A DNA stretch of 64,000 bases from Candidatus Burkholderia verschuerenii (GTDB lineage: Bacteria; Pseudomonadota; Gammaproteobacteria; Burkholderiales; Burkholderiaceae): contig NZ_LFJJ01000006.1 of assembly GCF_001189365.1 (NCBI RefSeq), positions 1 through 64,000 of the forward strand, read 5' to 3'. Positions 1 to 7,887 of this stretch are shown in pieces. Position 1 is the stretch's first letter, and each line of letters starts with the position of its first letter. The notes beneath the pieces were generated by a model. That model had not been told where the DNA came from and did not search any database. It was given only the letters and a program-made list of their open reading frames with translations. The position numbers were made by a program, and so were the translations under genes.

Positions 1-1
1 T

Positions 2-130
2 ACCAGCATCGAGCGCTATGTCGCACGCTACAACCAGCACAACCGTCCATTTGTCTGGACCGCAACCGCCGATTCCATCCTTCAGAAAGTGGCTCGGTTA
101 TGTAAAGTTATTTCTGGGACGGAACACTAG
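2..130 (+). mobile_element. IS630-family transposase, C-terminal end only
   Basis: The first 42 codons form the C-terminus of an IS630-type transposase: a tyrosine/asparagine stretch (RYNQHNRPFVW), the segment TATADSILQK and the ending LCKVISGTEH, all of which I recognise from IS630 transposases. The rest of the element lies left of the window. The TAG stop falls inside a CTAG tetranucleotide (127-130). IS630 elements are known to insert at TA within CTAG, so the stop is probably supplied by the target site and the element probably ends exactly here. The next gene starts three bases later, so the element sits on that gene's former leader. Family recognition is confident; the exact end is inferred because the opposite inverted repeat is not visible. 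Confidence 0.85.
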
Positions 131-132
131 CC

Positions 133-912
133 ATGCCGACAGACATCTCCCCCGCCGGGGCATCGTCACCCGGTCTTTCCTTCCGCGATGCGCAGTTCGA
201 GCCGCGGCAAAGCACCTCGCGCTTTATCGCGGATGCGTTGCGTTCGGCCATCGTCGAAGGCTCGCTGCTGCCGGGCGAACCGCTGCGTCAGGATGCAATC
301 GCGCGGCAGTTTTCCGTCAGCGCCATTCCCGTGCGCGAAGCGTTCCGTCAGCTCGAAAGCGAAGGCTGGGTCACCATCGAGCCGAATCGCGGCGCGGCGG
401 TGAGCCTGCAATCGGCCGACGAAGCGCGCGAAATCTACGAGATTCGCGCGTCGCTCGAAAGCCTCGCCATCGGCATCGCGCTGGAACATCACACGCCGGA
501 AACGCTCGCCGACGCGCAGCGTCTGCTCGAAGCCGCCGAAAACGAGCCCGATCCCGCGTTGTACGTCGTGCGCAACGAGCAGTTCCATATGAGTCTGTAC
601 GCGCCCGCCGACCGGCCGCGTCTGATGGAAATGATCGGGCAGATGCATCGGCGCGGCGAGCGCTATCTGCGGCTGAAGCTCGGCTTGCCGATCCATAAGG
701 ATGCTTCGGATGCCGAACATCGCGCGATTCTCGCCGCGCTCGCCGCACGCGATATCCAACAGGCGCAAACGCTGGTGGCGCGTCATTTGCTCGCGACGGG
801 CGAACTGATCCACCGTTTTCTCGCCGATGCCCAGGCGCTCGCCCAAACCACGCACACGAAAAAGAAACGCCGCGCATCTTCCCGCACGACTTCCCGACAG
901 GCCAAACAATGA
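133..912 (+). CDS. GntR/FadR-subfamily (FCD) transcriptional regulator of the mdc operon
   Basis: 259 residues. An N-terminal winged helix (about residues 30-95, with the typical stretch ARQFSVSAIPVREAFRQLESEG) is followed by an all-helical FCD ligand-binding domain (about 100-240) that should bind a small carboxylate. The stop overlaps the mdcA start (ATGA at 909-912), so it belongs to the malonate decarboxylase operon and probably controls it in response to malonate; that is inference from position. The ATG at 133 lies three bases after the IS630 transposase stop. The only purine-rich sequence upstream (GGGACGGAA, 116-124) belongs to the insertion element, so the native promoter and ribosome site appear to have been displaced. 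The lysine/arginine-rich C-terminal tail (THTKKKRRASSR) is a little unusual. Family call is confident. Confidence 0.88.
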   Translation: MPTDISPAGASSPGLSFRDAQFEPRQSTSRFIADALRSAIVEGSLLPGEPLRQDAIARQFSVSAIPVREAFRQLESEGWVTIEPNRGAAVSLQSADEAREIYEIRASLESLAIGIALEHHTPETLADAQRLLEAAENEPDPALYVVRNEQFHMSLYAPADRPRLMEMIGQMHRRGERYLRLKLGLPIHKDASDAEHRAILAALAARDIQQAQTLVARHLLATGELIHRFLADAQALAQTTHTKKKRRASSRTTSRQAKQ

Positions 913-2399
913 ACGATGTGTCCGCTGCAACCCGTTCCTGGAACACGCGCGCGCAGGAAAAATCGCGCCGTCTGAAACTGATCGAGCCGTGGATGAACGG
1001 CGCGGTGCTCGACACCGAGCGCATCGTCGATGCATTGAGCGCGCTGATCGTCACCGGCGATCGCGTCGCGATCGAGGGCAACAATCAGAAGCAGGCGGAT
1101 TTTCTGTCGCGCGCATTCGCCAAGCTCGATCCGGGCCGCGTCCACGATATCCATCTGTTGATTTCGAGCATCAGCCGGCCGGAACATCTCGCGCTGTTCG
1201 AACAAGGCATCGCGCGCAAGGTGGATTTCGCCTTCGCCGGGCCGCAAAGTCTGCGCGTCGCGCAACTGCTCGAAGACGGCATGCTCGAGATCGGCGCGAT
1301 TTATACGTATATCGAACTGTATGCGCGCATGTTCATCGATCTGACGCCGCAAGTCGCGCTGGTGTGCGCGGCGCAGGCGGATCGGCACGGCAATCTCTAT
1401 ACGGGCGCGAATACCGAAGACACGCCGACCATAGTCGAGGCGACGGCGTTCCGTCACGGCATCGTGGTGGCGCAGGTCAACGAGATCGTCGATGAACTGC
1501 CGCGCGTCGATATTCCCGGCTCGTGGATCGATGTCGTCGTGCAGGCGGACAAGCCCTTCGCCGTGGAGCCGTTGTTCACGCGCGATCCGCGTCATATCGG
1601 CGAGTTGCAGATTCTGATGGCGATGATGACCATTCGCGGCATCTACGATCGTTACGGCATTACCGCGCTCAATCACGGCATCGGCTTCGATACGGCCGCG
1701 ATCGAACTGCTGCTGCCGACCTACGGCGAATCGCTCGGTCTCAAAGGGAAAATCTGCACGCACTGGGCGCTCAATCCGCATCCGACGCTGATTCCGGCGA
1801 TCGAGTCCGGCTGGGTCGAAAGCGTGCATTGCTTCGGCAGCGAAGTCGGCATGGAAGACTATATCGCCGCGCGCTCCGACGTGTTCTTCACCGGACGCGA
1901 CGGCAGTCTGCGCTCGAACCGCGTGTTCTGCCAGCTCGCGGGGCAATACGGCGTCGATCTGTTTATCGGCTCGACCTTGCAGATGGATGCCGACGCGAAC
2001 TCGTCGACTGTCACGCTCGGACGGCTCGCGGGCTTCGGCGGCGCGCCGAACATGGGCCACGATCCGCGCGGCCGCCGTCATTCGAGCGAAGCGTGGCTCA
2101 AACTCCTGAAAGACGACGGCCCGAATCCGGAGATCGCGCGCGGCCACAAGCTCGTCGTGCAGACCGCCGAGACATACAAAAAAGGCGGCGAGCCGACCAT
2201 CGTCGATGCGCTCGATGCCATCGCCGTCGGCAAGAAGAGCAACATGCCGATCGCGCCCGTGATGATCTACGGCGACGACGTCACGCACGTTGTGACGGAA
2301 GAAGGCATTGCGTATCTGCACGCGGCGGAAGGCGTCGACGATCTGGTCGCATGGTCGGGCGGTCTGTACGCGCCGCCCGCGCGCTTCCGTAGCTGGTGA
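909..2399 (+). CDS. mdcA: Malonate decarboxylase subunit alpha (acetyl-S-ACP:malonate ACP transferase)
   Basis: MdcA moves malonate onto the acyl carrier protein MdcC in exchange for acetate, the first step of biotin-independent malonate decarboxylation in the cytoplasm. The protein follows the family from RLKLIEPWMNGAVLD to the ending WSGGLYAPPARFRSW. It has 496 residues, whereas MdcA proteins I know are about 550. The gap lies near the C-terminus: the text passes directly from GIAYLHAAEG to VDDLVAWSGG, where relatives carry roughly 50-55 extra residues (the AGVTPIGLR...RREGLIALPEDLGIRR region). This looks like an in-frame deletion around 2322-2345. It is translationally coupled to gntR (ATGA). 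Identity is sure; activity is doubtful because of the gap and because mdcG and mdcH are broken. Confidence 0.9.
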   Translation: MNDVSAATRSWNTRAQEKSRRLKLIEPWMNGAVLDTERIVDALSALIVTGDRVAIEGNNQKQADFLSRAFAKLDPGRVHDIHLLISSISRPEHLALFEQGIARKVDFAFAGPQSLRVAQLLEDGMLEIGAIYTYIELYARMFIDLTPQVALVCAAQADRHGNLYTGANTEDTPTIVEATAFRHGIVVAQVNEIVDELPRVDIPGSWIDVVVQADKPFAVEPLFTRDPRHIGELQILMAMMTIRGIYDRYGITALNHGIGFDTAAIELLLPTYGESLGLKGKICTHWALNPHPTLIPAIESGWVESVHCFGSEVGMEDYIAARSDVFFTGRDGSLRSNRVFCQLAGQYGVDLFIGSTLQMDADANSSTVTLGRLAGFGGAPNMGHDPRGRRHSSEAWLKLLKDDGPNPEIARGHKLVVQTAETYKKGGEPTIVDALDAIAVGKKSNMPIAPVMIYGDDVTHVVTEEGIAYLHAAEGVDDLVAWSGGLYAPPARFRSW

Positions 2400-2404
2400 T
2401 CGCG

Positions 2405-3280
2405 ATGCGGCTCGCCCTCTCCCGCGCGTTCGATCAAACCGCACGCGCATCGGCCTCGCTCATCGCGGCATGCGCGGTCGATGCGCTGATCGCCGAAGCG
2501 ATGCTCACGCCCAAGCCCGCGCTGGTCGATCGACGCGGCAGCGGCGCGCATCGCGATCTCGATCTCGATCTCGATCTCGACACGATGCTGCGATCCGCCA
2601 ATGCGCTCGCGCCGACGTTTCTGGCGATTGCGCGCGCGGCGTCGGATGCGCCGCCATCGCAGGCCTTGCGCGAGCAACTGGCGCGCATCGGCCGCGAAGG
2701 CGAAGCCGCGATGATGCGCGCCACCGACGGCAGCAATGCGCATCGCGGCGCGATCTGGATCGTCGGCTTGCTGTGCGTGGGCGCCGCGATGAACGCATCC
2801 GACGACAGCGACGCGATCTGTTTATCGGCGGCGGCGATTGCACGGCACGACGACCGCTACGCGCCGTCGTCGGCTGCGACGAGCCACGGCGCGACAGTCG
2901 GCGCGCGATACCGCGTGCCCGGCGCGCGCGGCGAAGCACGCGACGGCTTTCCGCACGCGCGGCGCATCGGCCTGCCCGCGCTCGACGACGCCCGCGCACG
3001 CGGCCTGAACGAAGACGACGCGCGCCTCGATACGCTCGTCGCGATCATCGCGTCGCTCGACGATACGTGTCTGCTGCATCGCGGCGGCCTGCATGCGTTG
3101 CGCGTCGCGCAGGATGGCGCGCGGCGCGTCATCGAAGAAGGCGGCATCGCGCGGGAACGCGGACGCGCCGCTTACGCGCAACTCGATCGCGATCTGCTCG
3201 CGCTAAACGCATCGCCCGGCGGCGCGGCCGATCTGCTCGCCGCCACGCTCTTTCTCGACAGTCTCAGGCGTCTGCCCTGA
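2405..3280 (+). CDS. mdcB: Triphosphoribosyl-dephospho-CoA synthase
   Basis: MdcB makes 2'-(5''-triphosphoribosyl)-3'-dephospho-CoA, the precursor of the MdcC prosthetic group, from ATP and dephospho-CoA. CitG/MdcB-family features are visible: ALVDRRGSGAHRDL near the N-terminus, and SLDDTCLLHRGG with the ending AATLFLDSL near the C-terminus. ATG 2405 is chosen; a GTG at 2396 overlapping the mdcA stop is an alternative that would add three residues. A hexamer GATCTC is repeated four times at 2555-2578 and encodes an Asp-Leu run where relatives have a shorter HRDLD segment. The frame stays open (291 residues). It lies between mdcA and mdcC in the usual operon order. Confidence 0.88.
   Translation: MRLALSRAFDQTARASASLIAACAVDALIAEAMLTPKPALVDRRGSGAHRDLDLDLDLDTMLRSANALAPTFLAIARAASDAPPSQALREQLARIGREGEAAMMRATDGSNAHRGAIWIVGLLCVGAAMNASDDSDAICLSAAAIARHDDRYAPSSAATSHGATVGARYRVPGARGEARDGFPHARRIGLPALDDARARGLNEDDARLDTLVAIIASLDDTCLLHRGGLHALRVAQDGARRVIEEGGIARERGRAAYAQLDRDLLALNASPGGAADLLAATLFLDSLRRLP
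2555..2578 (+). repeat. GATCTC hexamer, four tandem copies inside mdcB
   Basis: Four perfect GATCTC copies encode (Asp-Leu)4 in the nucleotide-binding N-terminal segment of MdcB. The repeat unit is a multiple of three, so copy-number change preserves the frame. Confidence 0.9.
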
Positions 3281-3315
3281 ACGCATAATCGCATCGAATC
3301 GATCAAGGACCGCAT

Positions 3316-3618
3316 ATGGAAAACCTGCGATACGAGTATCCCGCCAAGCGGACCGTCACGCGCCGCGCGCATGTCGGCGTCGTCGGCTCGGGCGATCTCG
3401 AAGTGTTGCTCACGCCGTCGCCGAACGCGCACGCGGAAGTCGTGATCCGCACCAGCGTCGACGGTTATGAACACGTCTGGAAAAGCGTGCTCGACCGCTT
3501 TTTCCAGCGCTACGACGGCGCGGTGAAACTCGAACTGAACGACTTCGGCGCGACGCCCGGCGTAGTGTTGCTGCGTCTGTCCGAAGCCGTCGAAGTCAGC
3601 GAAGGAGAATCTGCATGA
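3316..3618 (+). CDS. mdcC: Malonate decarboxylase acyl carrier protein, delta subunit
   Basis: MdcC, 100 residues, is the dedicated acyl carrier whose serine carries the triphosphoribosyl-dephospho-CoA arm made by MdcB and attached by MdcG. The expected modification segment is visible (GVVGSGDLEVLL, about residues 22-33). Malonyl-MdcC is decarboxylated by the MdcD/E complex and returned to acetyl-MdcC. It follows mdcB after 35 bases and its stop overlaps the mdcD start (ATGA at 3615-3618). It is intact, but with mdcG broken the carrier could not be charged unless another transferase substitutes. Confidence 0.9.
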   Translation: MENLRYEYPAKRTVTRRAHVGVVGSGDLEVLLTPSPNAHAEVVIRTSVDGYEHVWKSVLDRFFQRYDGAVKLELNDFGATPGVVLLRLSEAVEVSEGESA

Positions 3619-4457
3619 ACGCGCACGACACGTTTCTCGCGCGGCACAGTTTCATCGAACTGACGGCGCGCGAACGCGCGCAGGCGCTGCTCGACAAAGG
3701 CACGTTCCGCGAACTGATCGGGCCGTTCGACCGGCTCGAATCGCCGTGGCTGCCGATGCAGAACATCGTCTGCCAATCGGACGACGGCGCGGTGATCGCG
3801 CGCGGCATGCTCGGCGGCGAACCGGCGGTGATCGCGGCGATCGAGCCGGCGTTTCAGGGCGGCAGCATCGGCGAAGTATCGGGCGCGAAGATCGCGGCGG
3901 CACTCGAAATGGCGTTGAGCGAATTCGACGCCGGACGCGCGATTCGTCCCGTCGTGCTGTTCGAAACCGGCGGCGTGCGTCTGCAGGAAGCGAATCTCGG
4001 GCTGGCGGTGATCGCCGAGATTCAGGCGGCCATCGTCGCGCTCAGGCGGCATGTGCCGGTGGTCGGCGTGATCGGCGGCATGGTCGGCTGCTTCGGCGGG
4101 ATGTCGCTGGCGGCGGCGCTGTGCACCGAACTCGTGATGACGCGTCAGGCGCGCCTCGGCATGAACGGGCCCGAAGTGATCGAGCAGGAAGCGGGCATCG
4201 AGGAACTCGACTCGGGCGACCGGCGCCTGATCTGGTCGATGATCGGCGGGGAGGAACGCGTCGCGGTCGGTCTCGCCGATACGCTCGTCGAAGACGATAC
4301 CGCGCAGATCCGCGACGCGGTGCTCGCGGCGTTCGCGCGCGGCGTGCCTAAGCGGCATCGCACGGAAGCAGTCGATGCGTATCTCGACCAGCTCACGAAG
4401 GTGAATCCCGACGCGATCGATCCCGACACGCTGCGCCAACTGTGGAGCCCATCATGA
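3615..4457 (+). CDS. mdcD: Malonate decarboxylase subunit beta
   Basis: 280 residues of the carboxyltransferase (crotonase-like) superfamily. Together with MdcE it decarboxylates malonyl-S-MdcC to acetyl-S-MdcC. Family features are the FRELIGPFDRLESPWLP start and the glycine-rich oxyanion-forming segments GGVRLQEANLGL and GVIGGMVGCFGGMSLAAALC. It overlaps mdcC and mdcE by ATGA junctions, as expected for subunits needed in equal amounts. Length is normal and no lesion is seen. Confidence 0.92.
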   Translation: MNAHDTFLARHSFIELTARERAQALLDKGTFRELIGPFDRLESPWLPMQNIVCQSDDGAVIARGMLGGEPAVIAAIEPAFQGGSIGEVSGAKIAAALEMALSEFDAGRAIRPVVLFETGGVRLQEANLGLAVIAEIQAAIVALRRHVPVVGVIGGMVGCFGGMSLAAALCTELVMTRQARLGMNGPEVIEQEAGIEELDSGDRRLIWSMIGGEERVAVGLADTLVEDDTAQIRDAVLAAFARGVPKRHRTEAVDAYLDQLTKVNPDAIDPDTLRQLWSPS

Positions 4458-5278
4458 GCGATTCGATTTCTCGCGGCGCGCGCTGGCTCGACGCGCTGGC
4501 AGCGCCTTCCACCGCGCCGGAAAGCGGCCCGGTCCGCGCCCGCGACGGCAAACTCGACGGCGAACGCGCGCGCTTCATCGCCGTCGTGCCCGATGCGCGC
4601 AACCGCTTTCCGCGCGCGACCGACAACGTCGTCGGACTCGAACAAGGCTGGCTGCTGGCGCGCGCCGTACGCGACATCAACGACGCCGATCGCGATGCGC
4701 AGACGAAGCGCCCGATCGTCGCCATCGTCGATGTGAAGAGTCAGGCGTACGGACGTCGCGAGGAACTGCTCGGCATTCATCTCGCCTGCGCCACCGCCGT
4801 CGATGCCTACGCGAGCGCGCGTCTCGCGGGCCATCCGGTGATCGCGCTGATCGTCGGTCCGGCGATGTCTGGCGCGTATCTCGCGCATGGTTATCAGGCG
4901 AACCGGATCGTCGCGCTCGATGCGCCCGGCACGGCCGTGCACGCGATGGGCAAGGAAGCGGCCGCGCGCGTCACACGTCGCAGTGTCGAAAGTCTGGACG
5001 CGCTCGGCGACGCCGTGTTGCCGATGTCCTACAAGATGAGCGCGTACGCGAAACTCGGCTTGCTGCACGAACTGATCGAAGGCATCGACGCCGACGCGCC
5101 CGCATCCGCCGATATCGAACGCGTGCGGACATCGCTCGCCGCCGCCGTCAAAGATGCGCGCGACGGCCCGCGCGATTTGTCGAGCCGCCTCGCCTCCGCC
5201 GATGCGACGCGCACGCGCGCGGCATCGATCGAAGTGCGCAAGCGGATGAAAGCGCAATGGGACACCCGGGACGCCTGA
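4454..5278 (+). CDS. mdcE: Malonate decarboxylase subunit gamma
   Basis: 274 residues. This is the second carboxyltransferase subunit, partner of MdcD. The N-terminus SRGARWLDAL and the segments LGIHLACATAVDAYASARLAGHP and GPAMSGAYLAHGYQANRI match the family, and HAMGKEAAARVTRRS corresponds to the conserved catalytic-site stretch. ATG 4454 overlaps the mdcD stop (ATGA). An upstream in-frame ATG at 4442 is inside mdcD and is less likely. No lesion. mdcG follows after one base. Confidence 0.9.
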   Translation: MSDSISRGARWLDALAAPSTAPESGPVRARDGKLDGERARFIAVVPDARNRFPRATDNVVGLEQGWLLARAVRDINDADRDAQTKRPIVAIVDVKSQAYGRREELLGIHLACATAVDAYASARLAGHPVIALIVGPAMSGAYLAHGYQANRIVALDAPGTAVHAMGKEAAARVTRRSVESLDALGDAVLPMSYKMSAYAKLGLLHELIEGIDADAPASADIERVRTSLAAAVKDARDGPRDLSSRLASADATRTRAASIEVRKRMKAQWDTRDA

Positions 5279-5279
5279 C

Positions 5280-5919
5280 ATGCGCCCGCACGACCTCGCC
5301 CGCCTCGCCGACGATACGACGCCATTCGCGGACGCGCCCTCCTGGGTCGCCGATGCGCTGACGCGCGCGCCGTTCGTCGTAGCGCGGCGCGCACCGCGCA
5401 TCGGGCATTCGATCGCGGTCGGCATTCGCGGCGCGACGCGCAGCGAGCGTTTCGGCACCTGGCTCGATCCGGCGTGAACACGGCGTCGATCCGCGCCGGA
5501 TCGACGCCGTGTTCACGCCGGAAGCACTGCGCCGCCGCAAACCCGATTCCGTTCGCGCGACGCTGCCCGCCTTCGCCCTGCTGCGCGCGATCGCGCCGAT
5601 CGTCGATGCTACCGGCCTCGACTGGGGACCGGCCGGCAGCGCGGGCTTCGAACTCGCGAGCGGCGTATCGACCGTGACACGCGACAGCGATCTCGATCTG
5701 ATCGTGCGCGCGCCCGAACCGCTGCCGCGCGCCGATGCCGCCGCGTTGCTCGATGCACTGTCGGACGCAGCGCTGCGCATCGGCACGCGCATCGACGTGC
5801 AGATCGAAACGCGCGATGCCGCCTTTTCGCTCGCCGAGTTCGCGCGCGCGAACGTGCGCGTGATGCTGCGTCACGCCGACGGTCCGCGGCTCGCGGCCGA
5901 TCCGTGGAGCGCGTCGTGA
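5280..5919 (+). pseudogene. mdcG: Phosphoribosyl-dephospho-CoA transferase, interrupted by a 22-nt inverted duplication
   Basis: MdcG transfers the prosthetic group onto MdcC. The N-terminal part (MRPHDLAR...RSERFGTWLDPA) runs in one frame to a TGA at 5475-5477. The rest (RIDAVFTPEALRRRKP... with DSDLDLIV, the nucleotidyltransferase acidic motif) continues in another frame to 5919. Removing bases 5475-5496 restores an uninterrupted family-like protein reading WLDPA-RIDAVFTPEAL. The extra 22 bases are the reverse complement of the bases that follow, giving a near-perfect hairpin (5468-5493 with 5497-5522). Both the frame change (22 is not a multiple of three) and the immediate TGA disrupt the gene. 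Either a template-switch mutation or an assembly/sequencing artefact could produce this. Confidence 0.88.
5468..5522. repeat. 26-bp perfect inverted repeat, 3-nt loop, inside mdcG
   Basis: Bases 5468-5493 pair perfectly with 5497-5522 around the loop CGC. There is no T-run, so it does not resemble a terminator, and it lies inside a coding region. It is explained by insertion of a reverse-complement copy of the adjacent coding sequence. Confidence 0.92.
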
Positions 5920-6863
5920 TCGCGTTTCTGTTTCCGGGACAAGGCGCGCAGACGCCGGGCTTTCTGCATCGACTGAGCGGTGCGGCGGCGCATCCCGCCA
6001 TCGCGAAGATTTATGCGGAAGCATCGGACGCGCTCGGCCAACACGTGCTCGAACTCGATTCCGCCGATGCGCTCGCCTCCACCGTCGCGGTGCAGGTGAC
6101 GCTCGTCGTCGCAGGCGTCGCGGCGACGCGCGCGCTCGCCGACGAAGGCATCGCGCCGGAAGTGGTCGCGGGCTTGTCGGTCGGCGCGTATGGCGCGGCG
6201 GTCGCGAGCGGCGCCATCGCCTTCGACGATGCGCTGCGGCTCGTGCGCCTGCGCGCGCGGTTGATGGAGGACGCGTATCCGCACGGCTACGGCATGCTCG
6301 CCGTGCTCGGGGTCTGAACGAGCGCGAGCTTGCGCAGGCGATCGAAACCAGCGGCGGCGAGGGCGTGGATCGGCAATCTGAACGCGCCGCGCCAGTTGGT
6401 CGTATCGGGCAGCGACGTGGCGCTCGAGCGCGTGCGCGAAGCTGCATTGACACACGGCGCGCGCAAGGCGGAACGGCTCGCGGTCAGCGTGCCCTCGCAC
6501 TGCGCATTGCTCGACGATGCCGCCGCGAAGCTGACCGAAGCCGCCTCGCAGATTCGTTTCGATGCGCCGCGTATTCCCTACGTCGGCAATCGCGGCGCGC
6601 GCGTGCTCCGTCGCGCCGATGCCGTGCGCGACGATCTCGCCACCAATCTGCGCCATCCGGTGCGCTGGCACGATTCGACCATCGCGATGAGCGAACTCGG
6701 CGCGACGCTGTTCGTCGAGATGCCGCCGGGCCGCACGCTCACGCAACTCGCCGCCGACGCCCTGCCCGACACGCCGGCCTTCGCCGTCGACGCTTCGTCC
6801 GTCGACACAATCGGCGCGATCGCCGCGCGCATTCGCGCTTTCCGCCGCCGCGCGAACGATTGA
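5916..6863 (+). pseudogene. mdcH: Malonate decarboxylase malonyl-CoA:ACP transacylase, double frameshift
   Basis: MdcH, a FabD-like acyltransferase, starts the cycle by loading malonyl groups onto MdcC. The GTG at 5916 overlaps the mdcG stop (GTGA). FPGQGAQ and the nucleophile motif GLSVGAYGA are present in the first part, which ends at TGA 6315-6317 after MLAVLG. The expected LNERELAQAIETSGGEGV is then encoded in a shifted frame, and the first frame resumes at WIGNLNAPRQ. This fits a +2 insertion in the G-run 6309-6312 and a compensating -2 deletion near 6366. The downstream part keeps VPSHCALLDDAA and RHPVRWHDS. The stop makes the gene non-functional as read. Confidence 0.85.
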
Positions 6864-7032
6864 TTCGCTTCCCGAACGCGATTGGTTCACGACATCGCTA
6901 GCATTTTGTCATCTGCTGTAAGCAAAATCGGAATTTTCGGCTAGCTTACGAGTCGACTCGCATTGAGCATAGCGCTCCGTCCGCGTGTTTCGCGGGACGA
7001 CAACTACAACGACTCTTCAAAGGCAAACGATC

Positions 7033-7800
7033 ATGACCTTCTTCCGCGTCGCGCTGGCGGCTTCGGCTGTCTTCACGCTGGCATCGTGCAGCAATATGAG
7101 CAACCTGAGCAGCATGGATCCCAACCAGCTGATGCAAACCGGCCAGCTCGCCACGCAGGCGCTCTCGCTGAGCGACAACGACGTCCGCACGCTGTCCGAC
7201 AAGTCCTACGCCCAACTGGACAAGGAAAACCAGATCGCGCCGGCATCGTCGCCGTACACCGCGCGTCTGAACAAGCTGTCGAAGCAACTGGGCGACAACA
7301 TCAACGGCGTGCCGGTCAACTACAATGTCTATCTGACCAAGGACGTCAATGCCTGGGCGATGGCCAACGGCTGCGTGCGCGTCTACAGCGGCCTGATGGA
7401 CCTGATGAACGACGACGAAGTGCGCGGCGTCGTCGGCCACGAGATGAGCCACGTCGCGCTCGGTCACACTAAGAAGGCGATGCAGGTCGCGTACGCGACG
7501 TCGGCGGCGCGCTCGGTGGCATCGGCGGCGGGCGGAATGGTCGCGAATCTGTCGGCGTCGCAGTTGGGCGATCTGTCGGAGAAGTTCGTCAACGCGCAGT
7601 TCTCGCAGTCGCAGAAAACCGCCGCCGACGATTACTCGTTCGATACGCAGAAGAAGAAAGGCTACGATCCGAAGGGACTCGTCACCGCGTTCCAGAAGCT
7701 GTCGACGATCGATGGCGGGCAATCGAGCATGCTGAGTTCGCATCCGTCTTCGCCGTCGCGGGCGAAGCATATCGAGCAGCGGATCGCATCGGGAAAATAA
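7033..7800 (+). CDS. M48-family metalloprotease, lipoprotein
   Basis: 255 residues from the ATG at 7033. A signal peptide ending in the lipobox LASC (Cys at about residue 18) predicts lipid attachment, probably to the outer membrane facing the periplasm. The zinc motif HExxH is visible as GHEMSHVALGH (about residues 137-147), with a downstream helix and a third-ligand candidate in TAADDYSFDTQ. It resembles the LoiP/YggG type involved in envelope quality control. It is monocistronic: about 170 bases separate it from mdcH and a terminator hairpin follows. No lesion. Confidence 0.88.
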   Translation: MTFFRVALAASAVFTLASCSNMSNLSSMDPNQLMQTGQLATQALSLSDNDVRTLSDKSYAQLDKENQIAPASSPYTARLNKLSKQLGDNINGVPVNYNVYLTKDVNAWAMANGCVRVYSGLMDLMNDDEVRGVVGHEMSHVALGHTKKAMQVAYATSAARSVASAAGGMVANLSASQLGDLSEKFVNAQFSQSQKTAADDYSFDTQKKKGYDPKGLVTAFQKLSTIDGGQSSMLSSHPSSPSRAKHIEQRIASGK

Positions 7801-7809
7801 GGGCGTAAA

Positions 7810-7835
7810 AAAGGCCGCGACGAAACGCGGCCTTT
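7810..7835. terminator. Hairpin terminator between convergent genes
   Basis: A 10-bp perfect stem (AAAGGCCGCG at 7810-7819 with its complement at 7826-7835) and a 6-nt loop. An A-run precedes and a T-run ends the hairpin, so it can serve the M48 protease gene on plus and the outer-membrane protein gene on minus. Confidence 0.8.
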
Positions 7836-7887
7836 GATGCACGGCGCGGACGGCCATCGCCCGCGCCGTGACCGGACACGAAACCGG

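Noticed and set aside
783-2450. 555-codon open frame on the minus strand
   Set aside because: Complementary to gntR/mdcA; Arg/Asp-rich composition typical of GC-rich shadow frames, with no family resemblance.
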